DNA from: Aquificaceae bacterium
GTDB lineage: Bacteria > Aquificota > Aquificia > Aquificales > Aquificaceae
Direction: 5' to 3'
Length of the DNA stretch: 10,260 nt
NCBI GenBank assembly: GCA_026982025.1
Contig: JALSHX010000252.1
Span: 1-10,260, forward strand
Part shown: positions 1 to 6,801 of the stretch, one piece after another
How positions within the stretch are numbered: the stretch's first letter is position 1
How the letters are laid out: each line of letters begins with the position of its first letter
Translations under genes and position numbers: made by a program
Notes under the pieces: model-generated
Database searches by the model: none
Seen by the model: only the letters and a program-made list of their open reading frames with translations
What the model was told of the DNA's origin: nothing

Positions 1-731
1 ACTGAACCAACCGATATGCTTGTATATAAGCCTCCTCCCTTAGTCCAAGAAGTTCCAGCCAAGGCTCTGTTTATTGAAAAGATAGAGTTTTTCACAGTGA
101 GCGAAGCTGTTCCAGATGGCGCTGTGAATCTCAGGCCCGCACCATACAAGTCTTCTGTAAAATTGCCAAGGAACTTTGAATCTTCTACGATTGCCTCTCC
201 CCCGGAAATATCAATCCAAAGTCCGCCGTAGGATTCTGAGAAGTCACAGTTTTTAATAAGAACTGTTCCTGCATCCATTCGTACTAAAACACTATAGGGT
301 TGAGTATCAGAACCGCCCTGAAGAAATTTAATTCCTTCAATAGTTACTGTAGCGCTCCCGCTCCCTCTTATATAAACAACCAGAATTTTTGTGTCAGGAA
401 CATCGTCCCTGTTGGAATCTCCAGACATTGATACAATTGAATTTTGGTCTTCGGGCTTTATGGTAAGGCTCCCCCTTGATGGTTCTGCACTGTAATATAC
501 CGGAGAGCTTAAACGGTAATCAACCAAGTCAGACGGGTTTTTCTTCAGGTATATTGTGTCATCTTCTGAGTTATTAGCTGCCACAATCAGGGCGGTTTGG
601 AAGTCGCATGGATTTGACTGAGTGCATTCGGTTCCCGACCCCGCGGGGGAAACATATAGTTCCGCACTCCAGAGGAGAGCGGATGTGAGAACCGTAAGAA
701 ACCCCAGCCGAATTGGTGTTGCAATCCCCAT
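1..731 (-). CDS. Secreted parallel beta-helix protein, partial (3' end beyond window)
   Basis: The open frame runs from ATG at 731 leftward off the window edge, giving 243 codons without a stop. The start follows AGGGAGGT (746-739) with 7 nt spacing. Residues 1-23 look like a signal peptide (hydrophobic LGFLTVLTSALLWSA), so the product is probably exported. The mature N-terminus has YVSPAGSGTEC....NPC (Cys36 and Cys42), a pattern common at the start of beta-helix and polymorphic outer-membrane-type proteins. After this come beta-strand-rich turns such as VTIEGIKF, VLIKNCDFS and AIVEDSKFLGN, typical of right-handed parallel beta-helix coils. It is paralogous to the next gene upstream on the same strand: SPAG, the CxnNPC pair, a following AL..A segment and GSLT(I/L)K all align. 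Surface exposure or adhesion is inferred from the family; no catalytic motif is visible. Codon use is somewhat more AT-rich than in the housekeeping genes to the right. Confidence 0.8.
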   Translation of the reverse strand, partial: MGIATPIRLGFLTVLTSALLWSAELYVSPAGSGTECTQSNPCDFQTALIVAANNSEDDTIYLKKNPSDLVDYRLSSPVYYSAEPSRGSLTIKPEDQNSIVSMSGDSNRDDVPDTKILVVYIRGSGSATVTIEGIKFLQGGSDTQPYSVLVRMDAGTVLIKNCDFSESYGGLWIDISGGEAIVEDSKFLGNFTEDLYGAGLRFTAPSGTASLTVKNSIFSINRALAGTSWTKGGGLYTSISVGS

Positions 732-782
732 CTTCTTTACCTCCCTATATTCGGCAGATTGGAACCGGTGAAAAGTGATGTC

Positions 783-828
783 CCCCTCCGCCTTTTAATA
801 TTATTTTTGACAACTTTAGGCGGAGGGG
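783..828 (-). repeat. Perfect 10-bp inverted repeat with AT-rich loop between the beta-helix genes
   Basis: CCCCTCCGCC (783-792) and GGCGGAGGGG (819-828) are exact reverse complements separated by a 26-nt AT-rich loop. The element lies between the stop of the upstream beta-helix gene (868) and the start of the downstream one (731). It could fold in the transcript as an intergenic terminator or attenuator, or act in the 5' leader of the downstream gene. No U-tract follows the stem on the minus strand and the loop is long, so a simple intrinsic terminator is not well supported. Confidence 0.6.
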
Positions 829-829
829 T

Positions 830-842
830 GTGAAAATTACCA
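830..842 (-). promoter_or_regulatory. 13-nt box shared with the upstream region of the paralogous gene
   Basis: On the minus strand this reads TGGTAATTTTCAC. The same 13 nt occur at 2175-2163, upstream of the other beta-helix gene on the same strand. The distance to the start codon is about 99 nt here and about 93 nt there. It is a single half-site here, whereas at the other gene it forms half of a palindrome. A shared regulator site or a relic of gene duplication are the two readings. Confidence 0.4.
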
Positions 843-867
843 AAAACCTCCTCCCGTTCCCCTTTTG

Positions 868-2070
868 TTATTGTCCGCTGATGTTTCCGTATGTTGTGAG
901 AAGGTTGTAGTTTGAGATCACCGTGTTTTCTCCGTAAATGTTTTCCTGTATGCGAACAGCTCCCCTGTCTCCGTCGTAGTCGTAGTCCGCGTCCACATAA
1001 AGGTCATCACCGTCATTGCATCCCTCATCCGCCCAGTTATCGCTGATGATGTTGTTTTCAACCACAACATGGTCGTCCCTGTCCTTCACGCTTACGAAGG
1101 CTCCACCTCCCCTGTACTTGGCAAAGTTTCCTACCATCATGTTGTTTGACATTTCCACATCCTCTTCAGAGTAAATAAGTGCCCCTCCACCCCTCGTTCC
1201 CGTGAAGTTATCCCAGAAGATGCTCTTCTTCACTGTTACCTTGCTTTGGGATGAGATATACAGCGCTCCTCCCATGTCGGAACTCTGATTGCTCATAAAC
1301 TCAGAATTGGATACAAGAACCATCCCTTTGCTCTGTATGTTAAGTGCGCCGGTGAAAACACCCTGATTTTTTGAGAATGTAGTTCCCAGAACCCTTACGA
1401 TACCATTGCCCTCCATTTTGATGGAGACGGCTCCGCCTTTTCTTGAGAAGTTGGAGACGAATCTGGAATTTATTATCTGAACCTCCCCCTCCTCAGCCGT
1501 TATTTTCAGAGCACCTCCCTCTTTATCGGAAGCGTTATGCCTGAAGGATGATCCTATGACCTTCACCGAACCGTTCAGTTCAGATCTGACCACAAGTGCA
1601 CCCCCCTCCTTTACCTTATCTGCACCGCTGAACTCGGAGCTTTTAATAGTTGCGTCTGCCCCCACCATGTTCAGCTCAACCCCACCGCCGATGAATCTCA
1701 GATCTTCAAGGTTGACCTGTCCCGCACTGGTTATGTTGAGAATTCTTGAGGTGCCCTTCAGAAGGGGCATGTTTGAGGGGTTTTTTGCTTTCAGGGTCAG
1801 TGAGCCTTCCTTTGCGTTTGCCACATAACGGAGGGTTTTTGATACCGCGTATGTTCCGGGCTCAAGTAAAAGGACGGAGTCCGTTCCATCTTTCTGGGCA
1901 AGTGAGAGAGCCATGTCAATCCTGCATGGATTTTGGAGGGAGCCGCAATTTTCCGAAGCGGTCCCCGCAGGTGAAACATGATAGACCGCCTTATCGGCGG
2001 TGAATCCGATAGCCGGGAGTGAGAGGATGACTCCCGCCAGTGCCTTCCTGAAGGTCCTGATATTCCTCAT
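868..2070 (-). CDS. Secreted parallel beta-helix protein with chlamydial PMP-like GGA/FxxN repeats
   Basis: A complete 400-residue protein. ATG at 2070 is preceded by AGGGAGGT (2085-2078) with 7 nt spacing, the same arrangement as in its paralog. Residues 1-25 form a signal peptide, probably cleaved after FTA. Next comes a VSPAG...C....NPC motif (Cys42, Cys49). From about residue 110 the chain is beta-helix coils: GGA(L/V/F) or a close variant at about 156, 185, 212, 240, 267, 295 and 322 (27-29 residue period), alternating with FxxN at 176, 204, 232, 258 and 285 and a degenerate copy near 312. GGA(I/L/V) plus FxxN is the defining repeat of chlamydial Pmp autotransporters. The tail has a Cys (351) and an Asp-rich segment (DADYDYDGDRG) that could bind calcium. 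I see no C-terminal autotransporter barrel, so the anchoring mode is unknown. An exported surface or adhesin-like role is inferred from the fold, not shown. Confidence 0.85.
   Translation of the reverse strand: MRNIRTFRKALAGVILSLPAIGFTADKAVYHVSPAGTASENCGSLQNPCRIDMALSLAQKDGTDSVLLLEPGTYAVSKTLRYVANAKEGSLTLKAKNPSNMPLLKGTSRILNITSAGQVNLEDLRFIGGGVELNMVGADATIKSSEFSGADKVKEGGALVVRSELNGSVKVIGSSFRHNASDKEGGALKITAEEGEVQIINSRFVSNFSRKGGAVSIKMEGNGIVRVLGTTFSKNQGVFTGALNIQSKGMVLVSNSEFMSNQSSDMGGALYISSQSKVTVKKSIFWDNFTGTRGGGALIYSEEDVEMSNNMMVGNFAKYRGGGAFVSVKDRDDHVVVENNIISDNWADEGCNDGDDLYVDADYDYDGDRGAVRIQENIYGENTVISNYNLLTTYGNISGQ
1985..2001. repeat. Variant copy of the dispersed ACCGCC-GGCGGT palindrome
   Basis: Plus strand ACCGCCTTATCGGCGGT: the same 6-bp arms as the three exact 15-bp copies elsewhere in the window, with a 5-nt instead of 3-nt centre. 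It lies in the beta-helix gene across the predicted signal-peptide cleavage site (residues 24-29, TADKAV). Confidence 0.5.
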
Positions 2071-2149
2071 GGCTTCTACCTCCCTTTGGATTTTTGGGGA
2101 TTCCCTCCCCTGTCATGAATGAGTTTAGGAACTTTTGAGAAAAACCGAA

Positions 2150-2174
2150 GGTAATTCTCACAGTGAAAATTACC
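2150..2174. promoter_or_regulatory. 25-bp operator-like palindrome between divergent genes
   Basis: Left arm GGTAATTCTCAC (2150-2161), a single central A (2162), right arm GTGAAAATTACC (2163-2174); the arms match at 11 of 12 positions as reverse complements. It sits between a minus-strand beta-helix gene (start 2070) and mscS (start 2205), about 14 bp upstream of the mscS -10 hexamer, where a dimeric transcription factor could contact either promoter. The right arm plus one base recurs upstream of the other beta-helix gene at 830-842. Regulator binding is inferred. Confidence 0.55.
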
Positions 2175-2188
2175 AGAGGTGAATGATT

Positions 2189-2194
2189 TATAAT
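2189..2194 (+). promoter_or_regulatory. Consensus -10 hexamer upstream of mscS
   Basis: TATAAT lies 10 nt before the mscS ATG (2205), predicting transcription initiation only a few bases before the start codon. No good -35 match is present at 16-18 nt upstream; that position falls at the edge of the 25-bp palindrome, which would suit an activator-dependent promoter. Confidence 0.5.
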
Positions 2195-2204
2195 TTCCCC
2201 TTAA

Positions 2205-3302
2205 ATGGAAGGCTTCGGGGCTTCTCTGACTTCGGTTCAGGAGTTTCTTAATCAGGTATTTATCGGGATACCCCTTTACAGGTTTGCGATCGCTATTGCG
2301 GTCTTTTTTGGCTTTGTTTTCCTGAGGAAGCTCTTTGTGTTAGTAGTTATAAGATTCCTTTCGGGGCTCACCAGAAGAACGAGAACGGAGCTTGATGACA
2401 TCCTTCTGGGTATTATTTCAAAACCCCTTTCCTTTCTCTTTGTAATAACCGGCACCTACATTGCTTTGAGGGTCCTGACCCTTGAAGTTGAGGTAATAAA
2501 CAGGGTCCTGAGGACCCTCATAATATTCGTCCTCGTCTGGACATCCTACAACGCTGTAATAGCCTTTGAGGAGCACATCTTCAGGTTTGCGGGAAGGTTC
2601 GGAAAGGAACTTGAGAGGGAGATAGGGGGATTTCTAATAAAGATTTCAAAGGCCTTTGTCCTCATTCTGGGAGCGGTTGCCATACTTCAGGAGTGGGGAA
2701 TCAATGTAAGCGCTCTCATTGCTTCTCTGGGGCTTGGCGGACTTGCCTTTGCCCTTGCCGCTAAGGATACGGTTGCCAACCTCTTCGGAGGGCTTACCGT
2801 CCTTGCAGACAAGTCCATGAAGGTGGGGGACTGGGTGAAGATAGGGGATGTGGAGGGGATAGTGGAGGACATAGGGCTAAGGACTACGAAGATCAGAACC
2901 TTTGAAAAGAGCCTCATCACCGTTCCCAATCAGGTCCTCGCAAACCAGTCCCTTGAAAACTTCTCCCGCAGAAATGTAAGGCGAATAAAGATGACCATAG
3001 GCCTCACCTACTCAACAACCCCGGATCAGATGAGGAGGATCCTTGAGGAGATAAGGGAGATGCTCAGGAACCACCCGCGGATAGCCAAGGACCAGCTCCT
3101 CATGGTTTACTTCACCGACTACTCCGATAGCTCCCTTGACATATTCATTTACTGCTTCACCGACACGGCAAACTGGGCGGAGTATCTCTCCATCCGTGAG
3201 GATGTAAATCTCAAGATCATGGACATAGTGGAGAAAAACGGTGCCTCCTTTGCCTTTCCGAGCAGGTCCGTTTACGTGGAGAAGCTCCCTTCCGATGATT
3301 GA
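2205..3302 (+). CDS. MscS-family mechanosensitive ion channel
   Basis: A 365-residue inner-membrane protein that should open under membrane tension to release solutes during hypo-osmotic shock. Hydrophobic segments are seen at about 24-50, 70-92, 102-120 and 146-165. The pore-lining TM3 is at about 167-197, with the family hallmark LGGLAFALAAKDTVANLF at 177-194 and VGDWVKIGDVEG just after it. The soluble vestibule follows, including PNQVLAN (241-247) and the late FPSRSVYVE motif (351-359). The extra N-terminal helices compared with three-helix E. coli MscS suggest a medium-length, YnaI- or YbdG-like architecture. No Shine-Dalgarno sequence precedes the ATG, and a TATAAT lies 10 nt upstream, so the mRNA may be leaderless. 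The next gene begins 41 nt downstream in the same direction and may be cotranscribed. The beta-helix gene to the left diverges from it. Confidence 0.95.
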   Translation: MEGFGASLTSVQEFLNQVFIGIPLYRFAIAIAVFFGFVFLRKLFVLVVIRFLSGLTRRTRTELDDILLGIISKPLSFLFVITGTYIALRVLTLEVEVINRVLRTLIIFVLVWTSYNAVIAFEEHIFRFAGRFGKELEREIGGFLIKISKAFVLILGAVAILQEWGINVSALIASLGLGGLAFALAAKDTVANLFGGLTVLADKSMKVGDWVKIGDVEGIVEDIGLRTTKIRTFEKSLITVPNQVLANQSLENFSRRNVRRIKMTIGLTYSTTPDQMRRILEEIREMLRNHPRIAKDQLLMVYFTDYSDSSLDIFIYCFTDTANWAEYLSIREDVNLKIMDIVEKNGASFAFPSRSVYVEKLPSDD

Positions 3303-3343
3303 GGTCATTACTTTGAGACCCTGCGGGAGGGAAATTCATTTGA

Positions 3344-5371
3344 ATGAGAAAGCCAAACAGACTCATTAATGAAAAGAGCCCCTACCTCCTCCAGCACGCC
3401 CACAACCCCGTTGACTGGTTCCCGTGGTGCGATGAGGCCTTTGAGAAGGCTAAAAAAGAGGACAAGCCCGTGTTTCTCTCAGTCGGCTACTCCACATGCC
3501 ACTGGTGTCATGTAATGGAGAAGGAGTCCTTTGAGGACGAGGAGATAGCCCGGATCCTTAACGAGAACTTCGTCTCCATAAAGGTGGACAGGGAGGAGAG
3601 GCCCGACGTTGACGCCCTTTACATGGGCGTCTGTCAGATGATGACGGGATCGGGGGGCTGGCCCCTTACGGTGGTCATGACTCCCGATAAAAAGCCCTTC
3701 TTTGCGGGAACTTATTTTCCTAAAGAGTCTGTTTACGGGAGAGCTGGACTTAAGGACATTCTCCTGAGAATTGCTCAGCTCTGGAAGGAAGAAAGGGAAA
3801 AGGTCCTCAGGAGTGCGGATGAGGTGATGAGGGCGGTCTCCGAATCCGCAGGTGAGAGCTTCCGCGGTGCGGAGCTGGGAGAGGTTACCATCCACAGGGC
3901 TTACGGTAATCTCCTTGCAAATTACGATGAGGAGTTGGGAGGCTTCGGCTCCGCTCCCAAGTTTCCCATTCCCCACAACCTCATGTTCCTTATGAGGTAC
4001 TTCAGGAGAACGGGAAAGGAAAGAGCCCTTGAGATGGTTGTCCGCACCCTTGAGAGGATGAGGCTGGGCGGAATCTGGGACCATGTGGGATTCGGATTTC
4101 ACCGCTACTCAACCGACAGGGAATGGATCCTGCCCCACTTTGAAAAGATGCTCTACGACAACGCCCTGCTGATCTATCCCTACACCGAGGCATACCTGAT
4201 AACGGGCAGGGAAGATTTTGCAAGGGTTGTGGAGGAGATCATAGAGTTTCTGAAAAGGGACATGCTCTCTCCCGAGGGAGGTTTTTACTCCGCCTGGGAT
4301 GCGGACAGCGAGGGGGAGGAGGGGAAATTCTACCTCTGGAGCATTGAGGAGCTGGAGAAGGTCCTCTCAAAGGAGGAGCTGAATCTGGCTGTAAAGATTT
4401 TCTCCCTTGAGGAGGAGGGAAACTTCCTTGAGGAGGCAACGAGGAGAAAGACCGGCAGAAACGTCCTTTACATGAGAAAACCCCCCGGTGAGATTGCAAA
4501 GGAGCTCGGCGTTGAAGAGGATGTCCTAAGGCAGAGGATTGAGGAGATCAGGGTAAGGCTCTTTAAAGAGAGGGAAAGGAGGCAAAAACCCCTCAGGGAC
4601 GAAAAAATACTCACAGACTGGAACGGTCTTGTTATAGGAGCCCTTGCAAGGGCGGGGTCTGCCCTCGGAAGGGATGACTTTGTTCAGATGGCTGTGAAAT
4701 GTGCGGAATTTATCCTTAAGAATCTTTACCCAGAGGGTAAACTTCTTCACCGCTGGAAGGACGGTGAGGCAAAGGTCCCCGCCTTTCTTGAGGATTATGC
4801 CTTCCTTATCTGGGGACTGACGGAGCTTTACTTTTCCACCTTTGAGGAAAGGTATCTCCGGGAGGCGCAAAAGCTGACCAGAGAGGCTATTGATAAATTC
4901 CGCGACGGTGAAGGAGGAGCGTTCTTCCAGACCTCCCAAGAGCACAGGGACATCCCCGTAAGGAAGAAAGAGATCTACGACGGTGCCATTCCTTCTGGAA
5001 ACTCGGTGATGGCTTACAACCTCATCAGGCTCTCACGCCTCCTTGAGGATCCCTCCTTTGAGGAGCACTCCCGGGATGTCCTTGATTCCTTTTCCGCGGT
5101 CATATCTTCATACCCCGATGCCCACACCTTCTCCCTTATTGCACTTGACCTCATGGTCAACGGCACCTTTGAGCTGAAAGGAGAGGGAGAGTCCGCAAGG
5201 GAAGAACTTTTGAAGCTCGGGAGGAGTTTTCTTCCTGAAGGAGTTTTTTATCTCAAAAATACCGCCGAAGGCGGTGGCTGTAGGTACTATCTCTGCAAAA
5301 ACGGTTCATGCCTTGAACCCGTCGGGAGCGTTGAGGAGTTAATCCCACACCTTGGAGAAGTCAATCTCTAA
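3344..5371 (+). CDS. YyaL/SPATA20-type thioredoxin-domain protein (DUF255)
   Basis: A 675-residue protein, the usual size for this family. The N-terminus is highly characteristic: [21 protein letters not shown], then [11 protein letters not shown] with the thioredoxin-like CHWC pair at Cys52 and Cys55, and [10 protein letters not shown]. The N-terminal thioredoxin-fold domain (about 1-165) is followed by a long alpha-helical region resembling an (alpha/alpha)6 barrel of the N-acylglucosamine 2-epimerase/six-hairpin type, containing [14 protein letters not shown]-like [24 protein letters not shown] and LTDWNGL. The C-terminus ends in the family-typical [11 protein letters not shown]. Biochemical function is unsettled in bacteria; a redox or sugar-related role is only suggested by the folds. 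No signal peptide is seen, so it is probably cytoplasmic. GGGAGG (3325-3330) lies 13 nt before the ATG, a slightly long spacing, but the start matches family N-termini. Its last 33 nt overlap the convergent uma2 gene. Confidence 0.93.
   Translation: MRKPNRLINEKSPYLLQHAHNPVDWFPWCDEAFEKAKKEDKPVFLSVGYSTCHWCHVMEKESFEDEEIARILNENFVSIKVDREERPDVDALYMGVCQMMTGSGGWPLTVVMTPDKKPFFAGTYFPKESVYGRAGLKDILLRIAQLWKEEREKVLRSADEVMRAVSESAGESFRGAELGEVTIHRAYGNLLANYDEELGGFGSAPKFPIPHNLMFLMRYFRRTGKERALEMVVRTLERMRLGGIWDHVGFGFHRYSTDREWILPHFEKMLYDNALLIYPYTEAYLITGREDFARVVEEIIEFLKRDMLSPEGGFYSAWDADSEGEEGKFYLWSIEELEKVLSKEELNLAVKIFSLEEEGNFLEEATRRKTGRNVLYMRKPPGEIAKELGVEEDVLRQRIEEIRVRLFKERERRQKPLRDEKILTDWNGLVIGALARAGSALGRDDFVQMAVKCAEFILKNLYPEGKLLHRWKDGEAKVPAFLEDYAFLIWGLTELYFSTFEERYLREAQKLTREAIDKFRDGEGGAFFQTSQEHRDIPVRKKEIYDGAIPSGNSVMAYNLIRLSRLLEDPSFEEHSRDVLDSFSAVISSYPDAHTFSLIALDLMVNGTFELKGEGESAREELLKLGRSFLPEGVFYLKNTAEGGGCRYYLCKNGSCLEPVGSVEELIPHLGEVNL
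5261..5275. repeat. Dispersed 15-bp palindrome, exact copy 1
   Basis: ACCGCCGAAGGCGGT, with 6-bp perfect arms around GAA. It lies near the 3' end of the YyaL/SPATA20-type gene and is read as T640-A-E-G-G644. Identical sequence (allowing strand) occurs in plsX and dnaX. Confidence 0.75.
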
Positions 5372-5872
5372 GGTGCATCCTTCCACATCAATGTGAAGTA
5401 CGCCGTCGGTAACCTCATCCGTATTTATGTATCCGTTGGGTCCGAGGCGGAGGAGTTTTGCCTTTTTAAATGGAGGATGGACGAGAATGTAGCATGGAAC
5501 GCCCTCCCTTTCGTAGAGCTCTCTCTTAAGCATTTCATCGGTTTCCGAACTGCTTTTTGAAACGACTTCGAATATAAGTATCGGTCTTTTGTAAATCTTT
5601 TCCCTTATCTCACCGCATACCACAAAAACATCGGGTCTTACAACCGTGTGTTCGTCAATGACATAATCAGTATCAATACCCGCCTTACATTGAGGGCACT
5701 TACTCTCAACTTCCTCATCAAGAATTTTGAATATTTTTCCGACTGTCCTCTGATGCTCAAAGGTAGGAGATGCAAGGGCGTATGGAATTCCCTCTATTAG
5801 CTCCCAGTTTCCTTCCCACTTTTCGTAATCTTCAACCCTATAGCGGGGTGGATACTTCAGGGCAAGGTTCAT
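5339..5872 (-). CDS. Uma2-family PD-(D/E)xK nuclease-like protein
   Basis: A 177-residue protein matching the Uma2 (DUF820) pattern: [22 protein letters not shown] at the N-terminus, a helix with [20 protein letters not shown] (Asp of the PD motif at about 100), [36 protein letters not shown] (Glu of the E-x-K-like core at about 121, then the D...K...Y..GV segment). A CPQC motif at residues 59-62 could bind zinc. The family has a restriction-endonuclease-like fold and is abundant in cyanobacteria and some thermophiles, but its cellular role is largely unknown. It begins 2 nt after the fabH stop, has no clear Shine-Dalgarno sequence, and is probably translated by coupling as the last gene of the lipid operon. 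The 3' end overlaps the convergent gene by 33 nt. Placement in a fatty-acid operon is unusual and may be opportunistic. Confidence 0.88.
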   Translation of the reverse strand: MNLALKYPPRYRVEDYEKWEGNWELIEGIPYALASPTFEHQRTVGKIFKILDEEVESKCPQCKAGIDTDYVIDEHTVVRPDVFVVCGEIREKIYKRPILIFEVVSKSSSETDEMLKRELYEREGVPCYILVHPPFKKAKLLRLGPNGYINTDEVTDGVLHIDVEGCTLEIDFSKVWD

Positions 5873-5874
5873 AA

Positions 5875-6801
5875 CTAATATTTTAATACCATAGCACCCC
5901 AGGTGAGCCCGCCGCCCATGGCGGTGAGCAGAACGTTGTCTCCCCTCCTCAGCCTTCCCTCCTTTATGGCTTCGTGGAGAGCTATGGGAATTGATGCGGC
6001 TGAGGTGTTTCCGTACTTTTCAATGTTAATGAATGCCTTTTCTTCCGGAATTCCCAGCTTTTGAGCAAGGGACCTGATTATCCTGAGGTTTGCCTGATGG
6101 GGGATGAGGAGGTCAATGTCTCGGGGATTCAGACCTGCCTCATCAATAGCTTCTCTGCATGCCTCTTCCATGCTCCTGACGGCGATCTTGAAGAGCTCCC
6201 TGCCCTTCATCTTGATGAACCCGTCGCAGTCCGCGTATAGTATGTCCCACAGCTTTCCGTCCGAGTAAAGCTTTGAGGAGAGGATTTGTGAGGGTCCCTC
6301 CGAGCTTTCAACCACAACAGCCCCCGCACCGTCACCGAACAGGACGCATGTGCTTCTGTCAGACCAGTCCACCACCTCCGAGAGCCTCTCAACCCCCACC
6401 ACGAGGATCTTATTTGCCTTACCGCTTGAGATCATGGAGTCCGCGAGGTCAAGGGCGTAAAGGAATCCACTGCACGCCGCGGATATGTCAAAGGCGAATC
6501 CTTTAGCTGAGATCTCTGCCTGAAGTAGACAGGCGGTAGAGGGAAATCTCTTCTCCGGGGTCAGCGTGGCAACAACAACGGCGTCAAGATCTGAGGGGTC
6601 TGTTTCCGAATTCTTGAGGGCTTCTTCTCCTGCGATCTTTGCCATCTGGAGAACGGACTCCTCCTTTGCTATCCTTCTCTCCTTTATGCCCGTTCTTGTT
6701 GTGATCCACTCGTCGGAGGTGTCAACGAGCTTTTCAAGGTCGTTGTTCGTTAAAACATCACCCGGCAGGTAAATTCCAGTTCCGAGTAATCGGCTTCCCA
6801 T
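5875..6801 (-). CDS. fabH: 3-oxoacyl-[ACP] synthase III (KAS III)
   Basis: A 308-residue cytoplasmic condensing enzyme that starts type II fatty-acid synthesis by joining acetyl-CoA (or a branched acyl-CoA) to malonyl-ACP. The catalytic triad is visible: Cys110 in DISAACSGFLYAL, His235 in LLIPHQANLRII and Asn265 in YGNTSAASIP. The N-terminal DEWITTRTGIKERR and C-terminal MGGGLTWGAMVL are also family hallmarks. Length is close to the usual 310-330 residues. The ATG shares one base with the plsX stop (TGATG), implying translational coupling. A weak AGAGG lies upstream. Being cotranscribed with plsX places first-step elongation and acyl-phosphate supply under one control. The stop is TAG at 5877-5875. 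Confidence 0.97.
   Translation of the reverse strand: MGSRLLGTGIYLPGDVLTNNDLEKLVDTSDEWITTRTGIKERRIAKEESVLQMAKIAGEEALKNSETDPSDLDAVVVATLTPEKRFPSTACLLQAEISAKGFAFDISAACSGFLYALDLADSMISSGKANKILVVGVERLSEVVDWSDRSTCVLFGDGAGAVVVESSEGPSQILSSKLYSDGKLWDILYADCDGFIKMKGRELFKIAVRSMEEACREAIDEAGLNPRDIDLLIPHQANLRIIRSLAQKLGIPEEKAFINIEKYGNTSAASIPIALHEAIKEGRLRRGDNVLLTAMGGGLTWGAMVLKY

Noticed and set aside
807..812. Perfect TTGACA on the plus strand as a -35 element
   Set aside because: No -10 match at 16-18 nt downstream, and it would drive transcription antisense to the upstream beta-helix gene.
2183..2251. 22-codon open frame starting ATG at 2183, possible leader peptide before mscS
   Set aside because: It contains the TATAAT, would be upstream of the likely transcription start, and the purine stretch before it is too close to the ATG.
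3479..4102. 207-codon minus-strand open frame opposite the YyaL/SPATA20-type gene
   Set aside because: Antisense to a strongly conserved coding region; no motif of its own.
5911..5925. CCGCC-CAT-GGCGG palindrome in fabH as another dispersed repeat copy
   Set aside because: The centre differs and the sequence encodes the conserved MGGG motif of FabH, so codon constraint explains it.
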